A stretch of DNA of 64,000 bases from Mesorhizobium sp. B2-4-3 (lineage in GTDB: Bacteria > Pseudomonadota > Alphaproteobacteria > Rhizobiales > Rhizobiaceae), in contig NZ_VFVL01000015.1 of the NCBI RefSeq assembly GCF_006442815.1, positions 1 to 64,000 of the forward strand, given 5' to 3'. This document shows, in pieces, positions 30,353 through 39,433 of this stretch. Below the pieces are notes generated by a model that had not been told where the DNA came from, ran no database searches, and saw nothing but the letters and a program-made list of their open reading frames with translations. Numbering within the stretch: the stretch's first letter is position 1; each line of letters starts with the position of its first letter. Both the position numbers and the translations under genes were made by a program.

Positions 30353-31318
30353 ATGTTTGAGGGGACCCTGCGCCTTTTCGTGATCGCACTCGTCGCTGCG
30401 TTGTTCGCGGTGCCGGTTTCCTTCGCGCTCGCCCAGAACGCCAACGATGTCGGCGACATCAAGCTTCCAGGCATTTCAAGCTACGCGTCGCCGAAGACCG
30501 GGGCGCCGCTGGTGCTCGGCAATGGCGGCGCCATCACGCTGTCGGCGCAGTTGACCGACAAGGGCGCCGACATCACCCGCGGCATCGTCTGGCGGGTCTT
30601 CAAGCCGCAGCCTGCCAGCGACGGCAAGCTGCCGATGGTGGCATCCGCGCATGGCGGCGCGGCCGTGTTCCAGCTCGAACCCGGCAGCTATCTCGTCCAT
30701 GCCTCATACGGACGCGCCGGCGCCACCAAGCGCATCACCGTCGGCAAGGAAGCCCGGCGCGAAAGCCTCGTGCTCGACGCCGGCGGCCTGAAGCTCGACG
30801 CGGTGACGTCAGGCGGCGCGCCCATTCCGTCGAAGAAACTGCGCTTCTCGATCTATGAAGGCCAGGCCGCGGCCAATGGCGACCGGGCGCTGATCGCCCC
30901 CGAAGTCGCACCCAACACCGTGGTGCGGCTGAACGCCGGCACCTACCACATCGTCTCCACCTATGGCGCGGTCAACGCGGTGATCCGCTCCGACATCCGT
31001 GTCGAGGCCGGCAAGCTGACGGAAGCGACAGTCGAGCACCGCGCCGCCGAAATGACGATGAAGCTGGTGCGCGAGCCTGGCGGCGAAGCCATCGCCGACA
31101 CGTCCTGGTCGCTGCTCAACGAGAGCGGCGATCCCATCAAGGAAGCGGTCGGCGCCTTCGCCTCGATGGTGCTGGCCGAGGGCCAGTACACCATCATCGC
31201 CAAGAACCGCGACCGCATCTACCAGAAGGATTTCACGGTGGTTGCGGGGCAGAACCAGGAAATCGAGGTCGTGGCCAATGAGTCTTCGGCGATCGATCCG
31301 GAAGAAGGCGCGGACTGA
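30353..31318 (+). CDS. Secreted hypothetical protein with beta-sandwich-like repeats
   Basis: 321 residues from the ATG at 30353; a TTG at 30317 would add 12 residues before the signal peptide. The signal peptide ends near SFALAQ (about residue 28). The mature part is beta-rich with three similar units, each built around a phrase such as LEPGSYLVHASYGRAGATK, LNAGTYHIVSTYGAVNAV and LAEGQYTIIAKNRDR. These recall carboxypeptidase-regulatory or Ig-like modules. It ends in an acidic tail. Probably periplasmic; function unknown. Confidence 0.75.
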   Translation: MFEGTLRLFVIALVAALFAVPVSFALAQNANDVGDIKLPGISSYASPKTGAPLVLGNGGAITLSAQLTDKGADITRGIVWRVFKPQPASDGKLPMVASAHGGAAVFQLEPGSYLVHASYGRAGATKRITVGKEARRESLVLDAGGLKLDAVTSGGAPIPSKKLRFSIYEGQAAANGDRALIAPEVAPNTVVRLNAGTYHIVSTYGAVNAVIRSDIRVEAGKLTEATVEHRAAEMTMKLVREPGGEAIADTSWSLLNESGDPIKEAVGAFASMVLAEGQYTIIAKNRDRIYQKDFTVVAGQNQEIEVVANESSAIDPEEGAD

Positions 31319-31333
31319 CGATACCGTCCAAGC

Positions 31334-32161
31334 CTATTCGAAGTGGTAGTTCAGGCCGATGCGCACGGTCTGCTCGTGGAACTTGGCCGAAACGTTGAAA
31401 TCCATCGGAGCAGTCGCCTGAGCGGTGAAGGATTTCTTCCCTAGATCGACATAGAGATATTCGGCCTTCAAGCTCCAGTTCGGCGCCAGCATCGTCTCGA
31501 TACCCGCTCCCAACGCCCAGCCCAAGCGTACGCTGTCGGACGAAGTGTTTGCACAAATATCAACTTCGGAGCAGGGATTCGGCACGGGGATTTCAGGGAA
31601 ATTGGCCGTGCTGAAACCGATAACGGCCTTGCCATAGGCCAAACCGCCAGTCGCGTAGACCAGCCATTGCGGACTGACGAGATAGCCTGCCCGCACCCGC
31701 GCAGTGCCATACCAGTCCACATTTTTGCTGACAGTCGTAACTGTCTTGTCAAAAAACTGGGGGCTCAGCCTTTGCGTCTCCGAGCCCTTAATCCCTGACG
31801 CCTGAAGATCCGCCTCTACGCCGACGACCCAGTTCGAAGGCAACTGCCAATTATATCCAACCTGTCCACCTCCAACTATCCCGCGCGCGGAGGGCGACAT
31901 CGACGTTGGAAACGCACCGACATCGTTGAGGGCGTCTACAATTGCCTGAATATCTTCAATAGGAAAATCAGGCGGTGCGTGTTCAGGCCCTGGCTTCAAC
32001 AATAGATCAGCGTTGCCCGTGTCCCAGCCATAGCCGATATTGGCGCCGATATAGGCGCCACTCCAGGAGGGGGCCGCATCGCCGGCCATTGCGGAGTTGA
32101 TACCAACTCCTGCGACACCCAGGACCAGTCCCGTCAATACAATAGTGTTGGCGATATTCAT
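31334..32161 (-). CDS. Outer-membrane beta-barrel protein (Omp25/31-like)
   Basis: 275 residues from the ATG at 32161; an earlier in-frame start at 32203 precedes the signal peptide. Signal peptide ends SAMAG near residue 26. The mature protein starts WSGAYIGANIGYGWD, has alternating barrel strands (NWVVGVEADLQAS, GTARVRAGYLVSPQW, NWSLKAEYLYVDLG) and ends in the aromatic-terminated strand VRIGLNYHFE. It belongs with small rhizobial and Brucella porin-like proteins. The gene is visibly less GC-rich than its neighbours, which may reflect transfer or relaxed selection. Confidence 0.85.
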   Translation of the reverse strand: MNIANTIVLTGLVLGVAGVGINSAMAGDAAPSWSGAYIGANIGYGWDTGNADLLLKPGPEHAPPDFPIEDIQAIVDALNDVGAFPTSMSPSARGIVGGGQVGYNWQLPSNWVVGVEADLQASGIKGSETQRLSPQFFDKTVTTVSKNVDWYGTARVRAGYLVSPQWLVYATGGLAYGKAVIGFSTANFPEIPVPNPCSEVDICANTSSDSVRLGWALGAGIETMLAPNWSLKAEYLYVDLGKKSFTAQATAPMDFNVSAKFHEQTVRIGLNYHFE

Positions 32162-32209
32162 CGGCTCAGTTCCCCACCCAGCCTTTGATAGCAAACCGTG
32201 CAATTTGTG

Positions 32210-32231
32210 ACTGTGGCTATTGAGCCACAGT
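32210..32231. repeat. Perfect 9-bp inverted repeat upstream of the barrel gene
   Basis: ACTGTGGCT (32210-32218) and AGCCACAGT (32223-32231) flank a 4-base loop ATTG, in an AT-rich 152-base gap between two minus-strand genes. No T-run follows on the minus strand, so it fits an operator for the barrel gene better than a terminator of the acyltransferase gene. Confidence 0.5.
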
Positions 32232-32313
32232 ATGAATATCTATAAATTATTCAAGCAGCAGCTAAAATAAGGCTATCAAGGGTGACTATGTCGCCAAGAC
32301 GGCAGCTTGTCCG

Positions 32314-33255
32314 TCAGGCGGCCTTGCGCATCCGCTTCGGCAGGAACGGCACACGTCCACGTTGCGCGGCCGGCGTCGCCAGGTCGAAGACCGAGCGGTA
32401 GAGACGATCGAGCAGCGCCTTGCGCTCGCGCAGCGGCTCGAGGTCGGTCCATCTCAGCACGTCGCCTATCCGCACCTCGATTGTCCTGCCTGACAGGCGG
32501 GCGAACTCGCGGATGAGCAGGGAAAGACGCAGCGTCAACGATGCCTTGCCGATGAACTTGGCCACGCGGTTGTCGCGCTCGGCCATGTTCATCGGACCGC
32601 TGACGAGGTGGAACAGGCGGCCGTTCTGGCCGGAAAAGTGCATCGGGATGACAGAGGCCTTGGCCTCCTGAACCAGCTTGGCCGGAAACATCTTCCATGG
32701 CAGGTCGATGGCGCGGCCGAAGACCTTGGGCGCCGTGGCGACACCGCCAGCGGGGAAGATCACGATGGTGACACCTTCCTTCAACAGCCTCACGGCCTCA
32801 TGGCGCACCGCCATATTGTTCTTCAGCGCTTCCTTGGTCTCGGAAAAATCGATCGGCAGCGAATAGGGCTCCATCTCGCGGATCCTGAGCAGGTCCTTAT
32901 GGATCATGACCCGGAACGGGCGGCCCAACTGCTCGACGAGCGAAAGCACGGCAATGCCGTCGCCGATGCCGAAGGGGTGGTTGGCAACGATGACCAGCGG
33001 CGTATCGGGCAGCGCCGCCGGCGGCCACTGCACGGCGTTGCGCACCTTGACGTCGATCAGCTCCAGCATGCGCGTGAACACCCGGTCGCCGGTGGGAACC
33101 ACCTGGCGGCGCCAGAAGTCATAGAGCACGGCAAAGCGGTTGCGACCCGATAGGCCCTCGACAGAATGGATGAACCAGCGCGTCAGCACCGGTTGATGCG
33201 GGTTGGCGTAGGAGAGCTCGGGAAACCGTCTTTCCCGCAGTTTCAACTTGAGCAT
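32314..33255 (-). CDS. Lysophospholipid acyltransferase family protein
   Basis: 313 residues. Acyltransferase block I is NHPFGIGDG (about 92-100), a His/Asp pair spaced as in hemolysin-like members; the P-loop-like EGVTIVIFPAGG block and VIPMHFSGQNG follow. No clear transmembrane helix, so it is probably membrane-associated. It may acylate lysophosphatidate or an ornithine-lipid precursor. Its gene is 83 bases downstream of thrS on the same strand, but separated by a good terminator. Confidence 0.85.
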   Translation of the reverse strand: MLKLKLRERRFPELSYANPHQPVLTRWFIHSVEGLSGRNRFAVLYDFWRRQVVPTGDRVFTRMLELIDVKVRNAVQWPPAALPDTPLVIVANHPFGIGDGIAVLSLVEQLGRPFRVMIHKDLLRIREMEPYSLPIDFSETKEALKNNMAVRHEAVRLLKEGVTIVIFPAGGVATAPKVFGRAIDLPWKMFPAKLVQEAKASVIPMHFSGQNGRLFHLVSGPMNMAERDNRVAKFIGKASLTLRLSLLIREFARLSGRTIEVRIGDVLRWTDLEPLRERKALLDRLYRSVFDLATPAAQRGRVPFLPKRMRKAA

Positions 33256-33290
33256 GGCGGCTCGTTACAAGGCTGGCGTGACAGGCATAT

Positions 33291-33320
33291 GAAAATGGCG
33301 GTGGAGACGCCACCGCCATT
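33291..33320 (-). terminator. Rho-independent terminator of thrS
   Basis: On the minus strand, an 11-bp perfect stem (33310-33320 with 33294-33304, AATGGCGGTGG arms) with a 5-base loop is followed by TTTTC. It begins 18 bases beyond the thrS stop. Confidence 0.8.
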
Positions 33321-33338
33321 CTAGGAAGTGCCGGTAAG

Positions 33339-35312
33339 TCAGGCTGCGCGACGCTTGCGGTCGGGCGAGACCGCCTCGTCGGAAAGCTGCTTCACCGCGT
33401 CGTCGAGCTTCAGCGATTCCTGGTCGCGGGAGCCCAGCCGGCGGACATTGACGGTTTCCTCTTCCGCCTCGCGCTTGCCGCAGACGAGGATGACCGGCAC
33501 CTTGGCCAGGGAATGCTCGCGCACCTTGTAGTTGATCTTCTCGTTGCGCAGGTCGGCTTCGGCCAACAACCCCGCCGCCTTCAGCCGTTCGACGACCTTG
33601 ATGGCGTATTGGTCCGCATCCGAGGTGATCGTCGCCACCACCACCTGCAGCGGCGCGAACCACAGCGGGAAATGGCCGGAATAGTTCTCGATCAGGATGC
33701 CGAGGAACCGCTCCATCGAGCCGCAGACCGCGCGATGCACCATCACCGGCTGCTTCTTCTCCGAATCCGAGCCGATATAGAAGGCGCCGAAGCGCTCCGG
33801 CAGGTTGAAGTCGACCTGCGTGGTGCCGCATTGCCATTCGCGGCCGATGGCGTCCTTCAGCACATATTCGAACTTCGGCCCGTAGAAAGCCCCCTCGCCC
33901 GGATTGATCGAGGTCTTGATGCGGTTGCCCGAGCGCGTGCGGATCGTCTCCAGCACGTTGCTCATGATCGCCTCGGCATGGTCCCAGGCCTCGTCGGTGC
34001 CGACGCGCTTGTCCGGCCGCGTCGACAGCTTCACGCTGACCTCGTCGAAGCCGAAATCGGCATAGGTCGACAGGATCAGGTCGTTGATGCGCAGGCATTC
34101 GGCAGCGAGCTGCTCTTCGGTGCAGAAGATGTGCGCGTCGTCCTGGGTGAAGCCGCGTACGCGCATCAGCCCGTGCAACGCGCCCGACGGCTCGTAGCGA
34201 TGCACATTGCCGAACTCCGCAAGCTTGACGGGCAGTTCGCGGTAAGACTTCAACCCATGCTTGAAGATCTGCACGTGACCGGGACAGTTCATCGGCTTCA
34301 GCGCGAAGACGCGGTCGTCGTCGGTATCGTCGCCGGCGACCGTCACCTTGAACATCGCATCGCGATACCAGCCCCAGTGGCCCGACGTCTCCCACAGGCT
34401 CTTGTCCAGCACCTGCGGCGCGTTGACCTCCTGATAGCCGTGCTCGTCGAGGCGGCGGCGCATGTAGTTGATCAGGTTCTGCACCATCTTCCAGCCCTTG
34501 GCGTGCCAGAAGACGACGCCCGGCCCCTCTTCCTGGAAATGGAACAGGTCCATCTCGCGGCCGAGCTTGCGATGATCGCGCTTCTCCGCCTCTTCCAGCA
34601 GCGTCTGGTAGGCCTCGAGCTGCGCCTGGTCGGCAAAGGCGGTGCCGTAGATGCGCGTCAGCATCGGATTGTTCGAGTCGCCGCGCCAATAGGCGCCCGC
34701 CACCTTCATCAGCTTGAAGGCATTGCCGATCTGCCCGGTCGAGGCCATGTGCGGACCGCGGCACAAGTCGAACCAGTCGCCCTGGGCGTAGATCTTGAGG
34801 TCCTGGTCTTGCGGAATGGCGTCGATCAGCTCGAGCTTGTAGCGCTCGCCCTTGTCGGCGAAGACCTTCTTTGCCTTCTCACGCGACCACACTTCCTTGG
34901 TGAACGGCTTGTTGCGCGCGATGATCTCGCGCATCTTCTTCTCGATCACCGGGAAATCGTCCGGCGTGAACGGCTCGTTGCGCGCGAAGTCGTAATAGAA
35001 CCCATTCTCGATCACCGGCCCGATCGTCACCTGCGTTCCCGGCCACAGCTCCTGCACGGCCTCTGCCAGCACATGCGCCGCGTCGTGGCGGATGAGCTCC
35101 AGCGCGCGCGGATCCTCGCGGGTGATGATCTCGACCTTGCCGGACGTGCCGAGCGGATCGGAAAGATCGCGCACCGTGCCGTCGAGGCTATAGGCGACAG
35201 CCTTCTTGGCAAGCGACTTGGAGATCGATTCGGCAAGACCCGCGCCGGTCAGCGCCGCGTCATGCTCGCGGACGGAACCATCGGGAAATGTCAGGGAAAC
35301 GGAATTCGGCAT
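33339..35312 (-). CDS. thrS: Threonyl-tRNA synthetase
   Basis: 657 residues from the ATG at 35312 (AGGAGA upstream); the frame stays open 17 codons further but those residues are not part of the family. Domains in order: TGS (about 1-62), the editing domain with [12 protein letters not shown], the class II catalytic core with [15 protein letters not shown] and [15 protein letters not shown], and the anticodon-binding domain from about 545. It charges tRNA-Thr and hydrolyses Ser-tRNA-Thr. The C-terminal tail ends in basic residues. Confidence 0.97.
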   Translation of the reverse strand: MPNSVSLTFPDGSVREHDAALTGAGLAESISKSLAKKAVAYSLDGTVRDLSDPLGTSGKVEIITREDPRALELIRHDAAHVLAEAVQELWPGTQVTIGPVIENGFYYDFARNEPFTPDDFPVIEKKMREIIARNKPFTKEVWSREKAKKVFADKGERYKLELIDAIPQDQDLKIYAQGDWFDLCRGPHMASTGQIGNAFKLMKVAGAYWRGDSNNPMLTRIYGTAFADQAQLEAYQTLLEEAEKRDHRKLGREMDLFHFQEEGPGVVFWHAKGWKMVQNLINYMRRRLDEHGYQEVNAPQVLDKSLWETSGHWGWYRDAMFKVTVAGDDTDDDRVFALKPMNCPGHVQIFKHGLKSYRELPVKLAEFGNVHRYEPSGALHGLMRVRGFTQDDAHIFCTEEQLAAECLRINDLILSTYADFGFDEVSVKLSTRPDKRVGTDEAWDHAEAIMSNVLETIRTRSGNRIKTSINPGEGAFYGPKFEYVLKDAIGREWQCGTTQVDFNLPERFGAFYIGSDSEKKQPVMVHRAVCGSMERFLGILIENYSGHFPLWFAPLQVVVATITSDADQYAIKVVERLKAAGLLAEADLRNEKINYKVREHSLAKVPVILVCGKREAEEETVNVRRLGSRDQESLKLDDAVKQLSDEAVSPDRKRRAA

Positions 35313-35538
35313 CAGGGGTTCTCCTATCCAGTCCCGCAAACGAGCGCGGGTGGTGAAATGCATGCCGCAGGATGCGTCGCGGCATGCAGAGGGTTAGCCG
35401 GAGGCGTCCGGCAGCGGGCGCGGTTTTAGAGGCAGTGTCGCGCGAGGTAAAGAGCGGCCGTCAGGAAATGTCGTGAGCGATGTCGCAGGCTGCTCGCGAA
35501 GGCTTGTGAACAGCGCGCGACACAGCTTGTATAGTCGC

Positions 35539-36375
35539 ATGGAAGACGCATCTCCCAGCCGAACCGCCCTGCGCGTCGCGCGCCTGAGAGCTCTTCTTCA
35601 ATTCTCACCGCAGGCAGCGCTGTTTCGCGATCCTTATGCAAGCGCAATCCTGGGCGATGCCGCGCCCGGCGGACAGGAGCTGCAGCAGGAGGACGAACAT
35701 GGCCGTCGCATGCGCCTGTTCGTGGCGGCGCGTGCCCGCCTCGCCGAGGATTGGTTGGCGGCGGCAGTGCGGCGCGGCGTTCGCCAGCTCGTCGTGCTCG
35801 GAGCCGGTCTCGACACGTTTTCGCTGCGCAATCCCTATCCGGACCTCGCCGTGTTCGAGGTCGATCATCCCGCGACACAAGCCTGGAAACGGCGGCGCAT
35901 CGCCGAGGCCGGCCTTGCCGAACCATCGGGCGTCAGCTTCGTGCCGGTCAATTTCGAACGGCAGCGCCTGGCGGAAGAACTTGCCGCGGCGGGGCTGAAA
36001 ACGGCCGAGCCGGGTTTCTTCATGTGGCTCGGTGTCGTGCCTTACCTCACGCGCGATGCGATTTTCGCCACGCTGTCCTATATCGCCGGCATCCCGGGAT
36101 CGGAGGTCGTGTTCGACTACAGCGAGCCGGCCGAGGACCGCGATAGCGCCGGACAGGCGGCGCTTGCCTTCCATACGGCGCGCGTCGCCGCGATCGGCGA
36201 ACCTTGGATCAGCTTCTTCGTGCCGGACGAACTGGCGAAGTCGATCCTCGATCTCGGCTTCGACGAGATCGAGGATCTCGATAACGGCGATATTGCCGCT
36301 CGTGTTGCAAGGAGCCCGGACACCAGCCGTCGAAATTCCGGTGGGCATCTGCTGCGCGCCCGCCGAAGCGTCTGA
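35539..36375 (+). CDS. SAM-dependent methyltransferase, LCMT/PPM1 type
   Basis: 278 residues from the ATG at 35539; a GTG at 35473 is possible. Signatures of the leucine-carboxyl-methyltransferase-like family: FRDPYASAILGD, VVLGAGLDTFSLRNPY (SAM loop), VFEVDHPATQAWKRRR and MWLGVVPYLTRDAI. Bacterial members often methylate small carboxylates or polyketide-type substrates, and the substrate here is unknown. It is divergent from thrS and converges on the beta-lactamase gene with a 6-base gap. Confidence 0.87.
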   Translation: MEDASPSRTALRVARLRALLQFSPQAALFRDPYASAILGDAAPGGQELQQEDEHGRRMRLFVAARARLAEDWLAAAVRRGVRQLVVLGAGLDTFSLRNPYPDLAVFEVDHPATQAWKRRRIAEAGLAEPSGVSFVPVNFERQRLAEELAAAGLKTAEPGFFMWLGVVPYLTRDAIFATLSYIAGIPGSEVVFDYSEPAEDRDSAGQAALAFHTARVAAIGEPWISFFVPDELAKSILDLGFDEIEDLDNGDIAARVARSPDTSRRNSGGHLLRARRSV

Positions 36376-36381
36376 GCGCGA

Positions 36382-37194
36382 TTACTTCACCAGTCGCGGC
36401 AGGTCCTTCAGGAAGGCGGCCCGGGTGGCGAGGCCCTTCGGCGTGTCGGTGCGCTTTGCATCGACGACCAGCCTGGCAAAGACGATGCGGCGGCCATTCT
36501 TCTCGGCCCAGCCGACGAACCAACCGAGCGACCGCTTGCCATCGTGGCCGAGCCTGGTGCTGCCGGTCTTGCCTTGCACGGTCCAGTCCCCTGCCGCGAA
36601 GGTCGGCAGGATCGCCCTTGTCATCTCATGCGCCTTCGCCGACACCGGCATCTTGCCTGCGAGCAGCTGGCGCAGGAAAGCCGTCTGCTCGACCGGCGAT
36701 ATCTCGAGCGAGGAATTGATCCAGGATTGCGTCAGCCCATTGTCCTTGCCCGCATCGCCCGAGACGTCCTTGTTGCCATAACCGAATTTCGACACGTAGA
36801 AGGCGAACTTCTCGGCGCCGAGACGCCGCGTGATCTCGCGCGAGTACCAGACGATTGAGTCGCGTTCCCAGATCGTCGGATCGACGGTCTTTTGGTCCCG
36901 CTTCGCCGCCTTGAACTCCGGCTTGTACTCCCAGCTCGGCGTATGCTGATCGCTCAGGATGCCGGAATCGTAGCCGATCAGCGCGAGCGGCACCTTGAAC
37001 GTCGATGCCGGGCTGACGCGCTTGTCGCAGACGCCGTCCTGGTAAAGCGTTTCGCCGCTCCGTGAATCCTGGATCAGCGTGCAGTGGATATCGTCGAGCG
37101 GCGCCGATTGCGCCCGCACCGGCAAGCCCAGCATCCATGCCAGAAGGAAGAGGACGATGGCGAAAATGAAGGGATAGCGGTCCATCTGGCGCAT
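36382..37194 (-). CDS. Class D beta-lactamase (OXA family)
   Basis: 270 residues. Signal peptide ends near VRAQS (about residue 29). All class D landmarks are present: S64-T-F-K67 (nucleophile and the Lys that is carbamylated in known enzymes), S113-I-V115, Y139-G-N141, K209-T-G211 and a WFVGW strand. It should hydrolyse penicillins in the periplasm; the spectrum cannot be read from the sequence. No mobile element or integron part is nearby, so it looks like a resident chromosomal gene. No regulator is adjacent. Confidence 0.92.
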   Translation of the reverse strand: MRQMDRYPFIFAIVLFLLAWMLGLPVRAQSAPLDDIHCTLIQDSRSGETLYQDGVCDKRVSPASTFKVPLALIGYDSGILSDQHTPSWEYKPEFKAAKRDQKTVDPTIWERDSIVWYSREITRRLGAEKFAFYVSKFGYGNKDVSGDAGKDNGLTQSWINSSLEISPVEQTAFLRQLLAGKMPVSAKAHEMTRAILPTFAAGDWTVQGKTGSTRLGHDGKRSLGWFVGWAEKNGRRIVFARLVVDAKRTDTPKGLATRAAFLKDLPRLVK

Positions 37195-37337
37195 GGCGAA
37201 GTCACTCCGGAATGAGATTGCGGGAGCGGCTTAGCGAGGCGACTTGTCTCGATTTTGTCTCAAATTCGCAGTGTTTGTGCAGCTTCGCGTTAACCCTACC
37301 GGATCGTTAAAACCGGTCGTGCGTGGCGGCGAAGCAA

Positions 37338-37712
37338 TCAGATTTCGGGCTCGCTGTGCCCTTTGCCGATCCGCCAGTAGCGCCAGGGCATGAACCAGGC
37401 ATAGCGCTGGGCAAGCGTCTCCGGCACGCGGTCGATCCCATGCGTCCCGAACGGCCCGCAGCGCAGGACCCGGAACAGCCCCATCCAGCCACCGGCCCAA
37501 AGACCATGGCGAGCTATCGCCTCATGCGCGTATTCGGAGCAGGTCGGCAGGTGCCGGCAGCTGTTGCCGACGAAGCCCGAGAGCGTCAGCTGATAAAGGC
37601 GCACGAACGACGTGCCGAGCACGCGCCCGGGCGTCTTGCGCCATGGCCCCGGCCAGTTGCGCCCGCTCTGCACCGGCCGGACGCTATGTGTATGCCCGGA
37701 ATGGTCGCCCAT
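37338..37712 (-). CDS. yidD: Membrane protein insertion efficiency factor YidD
   Basis: 124 residues. The conserved core LYQLTLSGFVGNSCRHLPTCSEYA spans about 39-62, with the Cys-rich RHLPTCS and later RCGPFGTHGIDRVPE. YidD assists YidC-mediated insertion at the inner membrane. The N-terminal 30 residues are longer than usual, and the GGAGAA before the 37712 ATG is close-spaced, so the true start might lie further in. It is in the usual rhizobial surroundings (thrS, scaffold protein, folE), with the beta-lactamase gene inserted between. Confidence 0.93.
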   Translation of the reverse strand: MGDHSGHTHSVRPVQSGRNWPGPWRKTPGRVLGTSFVRLYQLTLSGFVGNSCRHLPTCSEYAHEAIARHGLWAGGWMGLFRVLRCGPFGTHGIDRVPETLAQRYAWFMPWRYWRIGKGHSEPEI

Positions 37713-37773
37713 TTCTCCGCAGCCTGTTTCACTGCGCGATAGATGTGGGCTCTGGCGCTGAAACGCAATGCCC

Positions 37774-37932
37774 TCATGGCCTGGAGCGCCGGATGGGATG
37801 GCTGCCGGTCCATGGGCGATGGTGAGAGGGAAGATCGCGATGGTTATGGTGGCCGCCGCGCACGACTTCGCTGTGCCATTGGAAGGTCGCTATCCGTATC
37901 ACGTCGCTGAAAATAGCCAGGAACTCGTTCAT
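37774..37932 (-). CDS. Short His-rich ORF facing a LysR gene
   Basis: 52 codons beginning MNEFLAIFSDVIRIATF, then a basic and His-rich half with HHNHR and SHHR. The case for coding is the strong ribosome-binding site AAGGAGA six bases before the ATG and its divergent placement 85 bases from the LysR gene, a classic regulator-target arrangement. No family is recognised. The hydrophobic start could be a small membrane segment. It could also be non-coding. Confidence 0.45.
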   Translation of the reverse strand: MNEFLAIFSDVIRIATFQWHSEVVRGGHHNHRDLPSHHRPWTGSHPIRRSRP

Positions 37933-38017
37933 GGCAGGTCTCCTTTGAAACGGATTAGACTGCTGCTGGTCTTCCTGCTCAAACGAGTATAATTTCCGCT
38001 TGGAATAACTTGAGGTT

Positions 38018-38941
38018 ATGCGAATGAAGCGAGGACGGCTGCCGCTGACGGCGCTCAGGAGTTTTGAGACGGCCGGCCGGCATTTGAGCTTCAGCCGGGC
38101 GGCGGAGGAGCTTTATGTCTCGCAGGCCGCGATCAGCCGTCAGATCCGCGAGCTCGAAACCTTCCTTGGAAGACCACTGTTTCTGCGCCTCCATCGCCGC
38201 GTCGAACTGACCGATGCGGGGCAAAGGCTGCTCGACCGATTGGTCAGAAGCTTCGACGATATCGACCGCGTGCTTTCCGCGCTCACGGCCTCGCCGGCGC
38301 AGGCCGTCGTCCGTGTGAGCGTCGAACCGTCGCTTGCCGCCGTATGGCTGGTGCCGCGGCTCAATCGCTTCCGCCAATTGCGGCCCGATATCGATGTGTC
38401 CCTTGAAGTCGATCCACGGCCGATCGAGTTCCGCAGCGATCAGCCGGAACTCGCCTTGCGTTTCAGCGCGCACGCCACGTCATGGCCGCGCAGCGAGGCC
38501 GAGCGCTTGGCCTCGACTGTCGATTCGCCGGTTCTGTCGCCGGGATTGCTCGCCTCCGGCCCTCCCCTCGAAAAGCCGATCGACCTTCGCCATTACACGC
38601 TGCTGCACGAGGAAAACCGCCAGGGTTGGGCGCGCTGGTTCCAGGCAGCCGGCGTGCCCGCCGATGCGGTGCCCGCGCGTGGCCCGATGCTGGCCGACAT
38701 CTCGCTTTCGAAACAGGCTGCGCTGCTCGGCCATGGCGTAGCGCTCGGCGATCTCTTGCAGATCGGCGAGGAACTTGCGTCAGGCACTTTGATCAAGCCG
38801 TTCGATATCAATGTCGCTTCCGGCGCCTACTGGCTGGTGGCCAGGAGCCTGCGGAATCTGCCGGAACCCGCCAAGGCTTTTGCCGACTGGGTGAGAATCG
38901 AATTCGCCGAAAGCAGACAGGCGCAGGAAGCGAAGAGCTGA
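38018..38941 (+). CDS. LysR family transcriptional regulator (GcvA-like)
   Basis: 307 residues. N-terminal winged helix with ALRSFETAGRHLSFSRAAEEL and YVSQAAISRQIRELE (about 12-50), then a substrate-binding domain with LVPRLNRF and the C-terminal LPEPAKAFADWVR, typical of the GcvA/AmpR-like branch. It diverges from the short ORF at 37774-37932; the gap holds TTCC-N4-GGAA and an AT-rich TATAAT. The class D beta-lactamase gene is two genes away, so an AmpR-like role is imaginable but unsupported. Confidence 0.9.
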   Translation: MRMKRGRLPLTALRSFETAGRHLSFSRAAEELYVSQAAISRQIRELETFLGRPLFLRLHRRVELTDAGQRLLDRLVRSFDDIDRVLSALTASPAQAVVRVSVEPSLAAVWLVPRLNRFRQLRPDIDVSLEVDPRPIEFRSDQPELALRFSAHATSWPRSEAERLASTVDSPVLSPGLLASGPPLEKPIDLRHYTLLHEENRQGWARWFQAAGVPADAVPARGPMLADISLSKQAALLGHGVALGDLLQIGEELASGTLIKPFDINVASGAYWLVARSLRNLPEPAKAFADWVRIEFAESRQAQEAKS

Positions 38942-38960
38942 AACGCGTGCGCTGCTCCGG

Positions 38961-39401
38961 TTAATCCGGCTTCTTGCGATATTTTTCCAGAAGTTTTTCG
39001 AGATCCTTGGCATCGATGCCCAAGGGCTTCTCCGACGTGTCCTCTGCCGGGTTGAATGTGAGAACGACATCGCGCCACAGATCGTAGTGGTCTGCGTAGG
39101 ATGCCAGCCCGGAAAATGGCGCGCAACGCCTGATCGCCCGAACGGCAGCCTCCGCAACCTCGTCCGGCGATGGTGTCACGGGACTGAGTATCTTTGGCGG
39201 GCCGGCGAGCGAGCCGTCCTTGTTCAAGCTGATCTTGACGCGCGCAACGCCGCTGGTATCGGCCGGCGTGATCCAACAGACTTGGATAGCCCTCATCAAA
39301 TAGGCGCCGATATCCCGCTCGACCGCCACGTCAGCCCGGCTCACGCCGCCGCTCAACACAAGTAAAATTGCAAAGCTCAATGCAAAAACGGGAACTCGCA
39401 C
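38961..39401 (-). CDS. Secreted protein with TonB C-terminal-like domain
   Basis: 146 residues from a GTG at 39401 with GAGGGG five bases upstream; a TTG at 39437 overlaps the previous gene's stop and is less likely. Signal peptide ends near GGVSRAD. The domain has the TonB/TolA C-terminal pattern: a Cys in QVCWITPAD, VKISLNKDGSLAGPPKI, AVRAIRRCAPF and WRDVVLTFNP, with two Cys that probably pair. It lacks the Pro-rich span and membrane anchor of true TonB. Role unknown. Confidence 0.75.
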   Translation of the reverse strand: MRVPVFALSFAILLVLSGGVSRADVAVERDIGAYLMRAIQVCWITPADTSGVARVKISLNKDGSLAGPPKILSPVTPSPDEVAEAAVRAIRRCAPFSGLASYADHYDLWRDVVLTFNPAEDTSEKPLGIDAKDLEKLLEKYRKKPD

Positions 39402-39433
39402 GCCCACCCCTCGCGAAAGCTGAATTCCCAAGC

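Noticed and set aside
37586..37813. 75-codon minus-strand ORF overlapping yidD
   Set aside because: It overlaps the yidD start in another frame and lacks a ribosome-binding site; the short His-rich ORF beside it has a better one.
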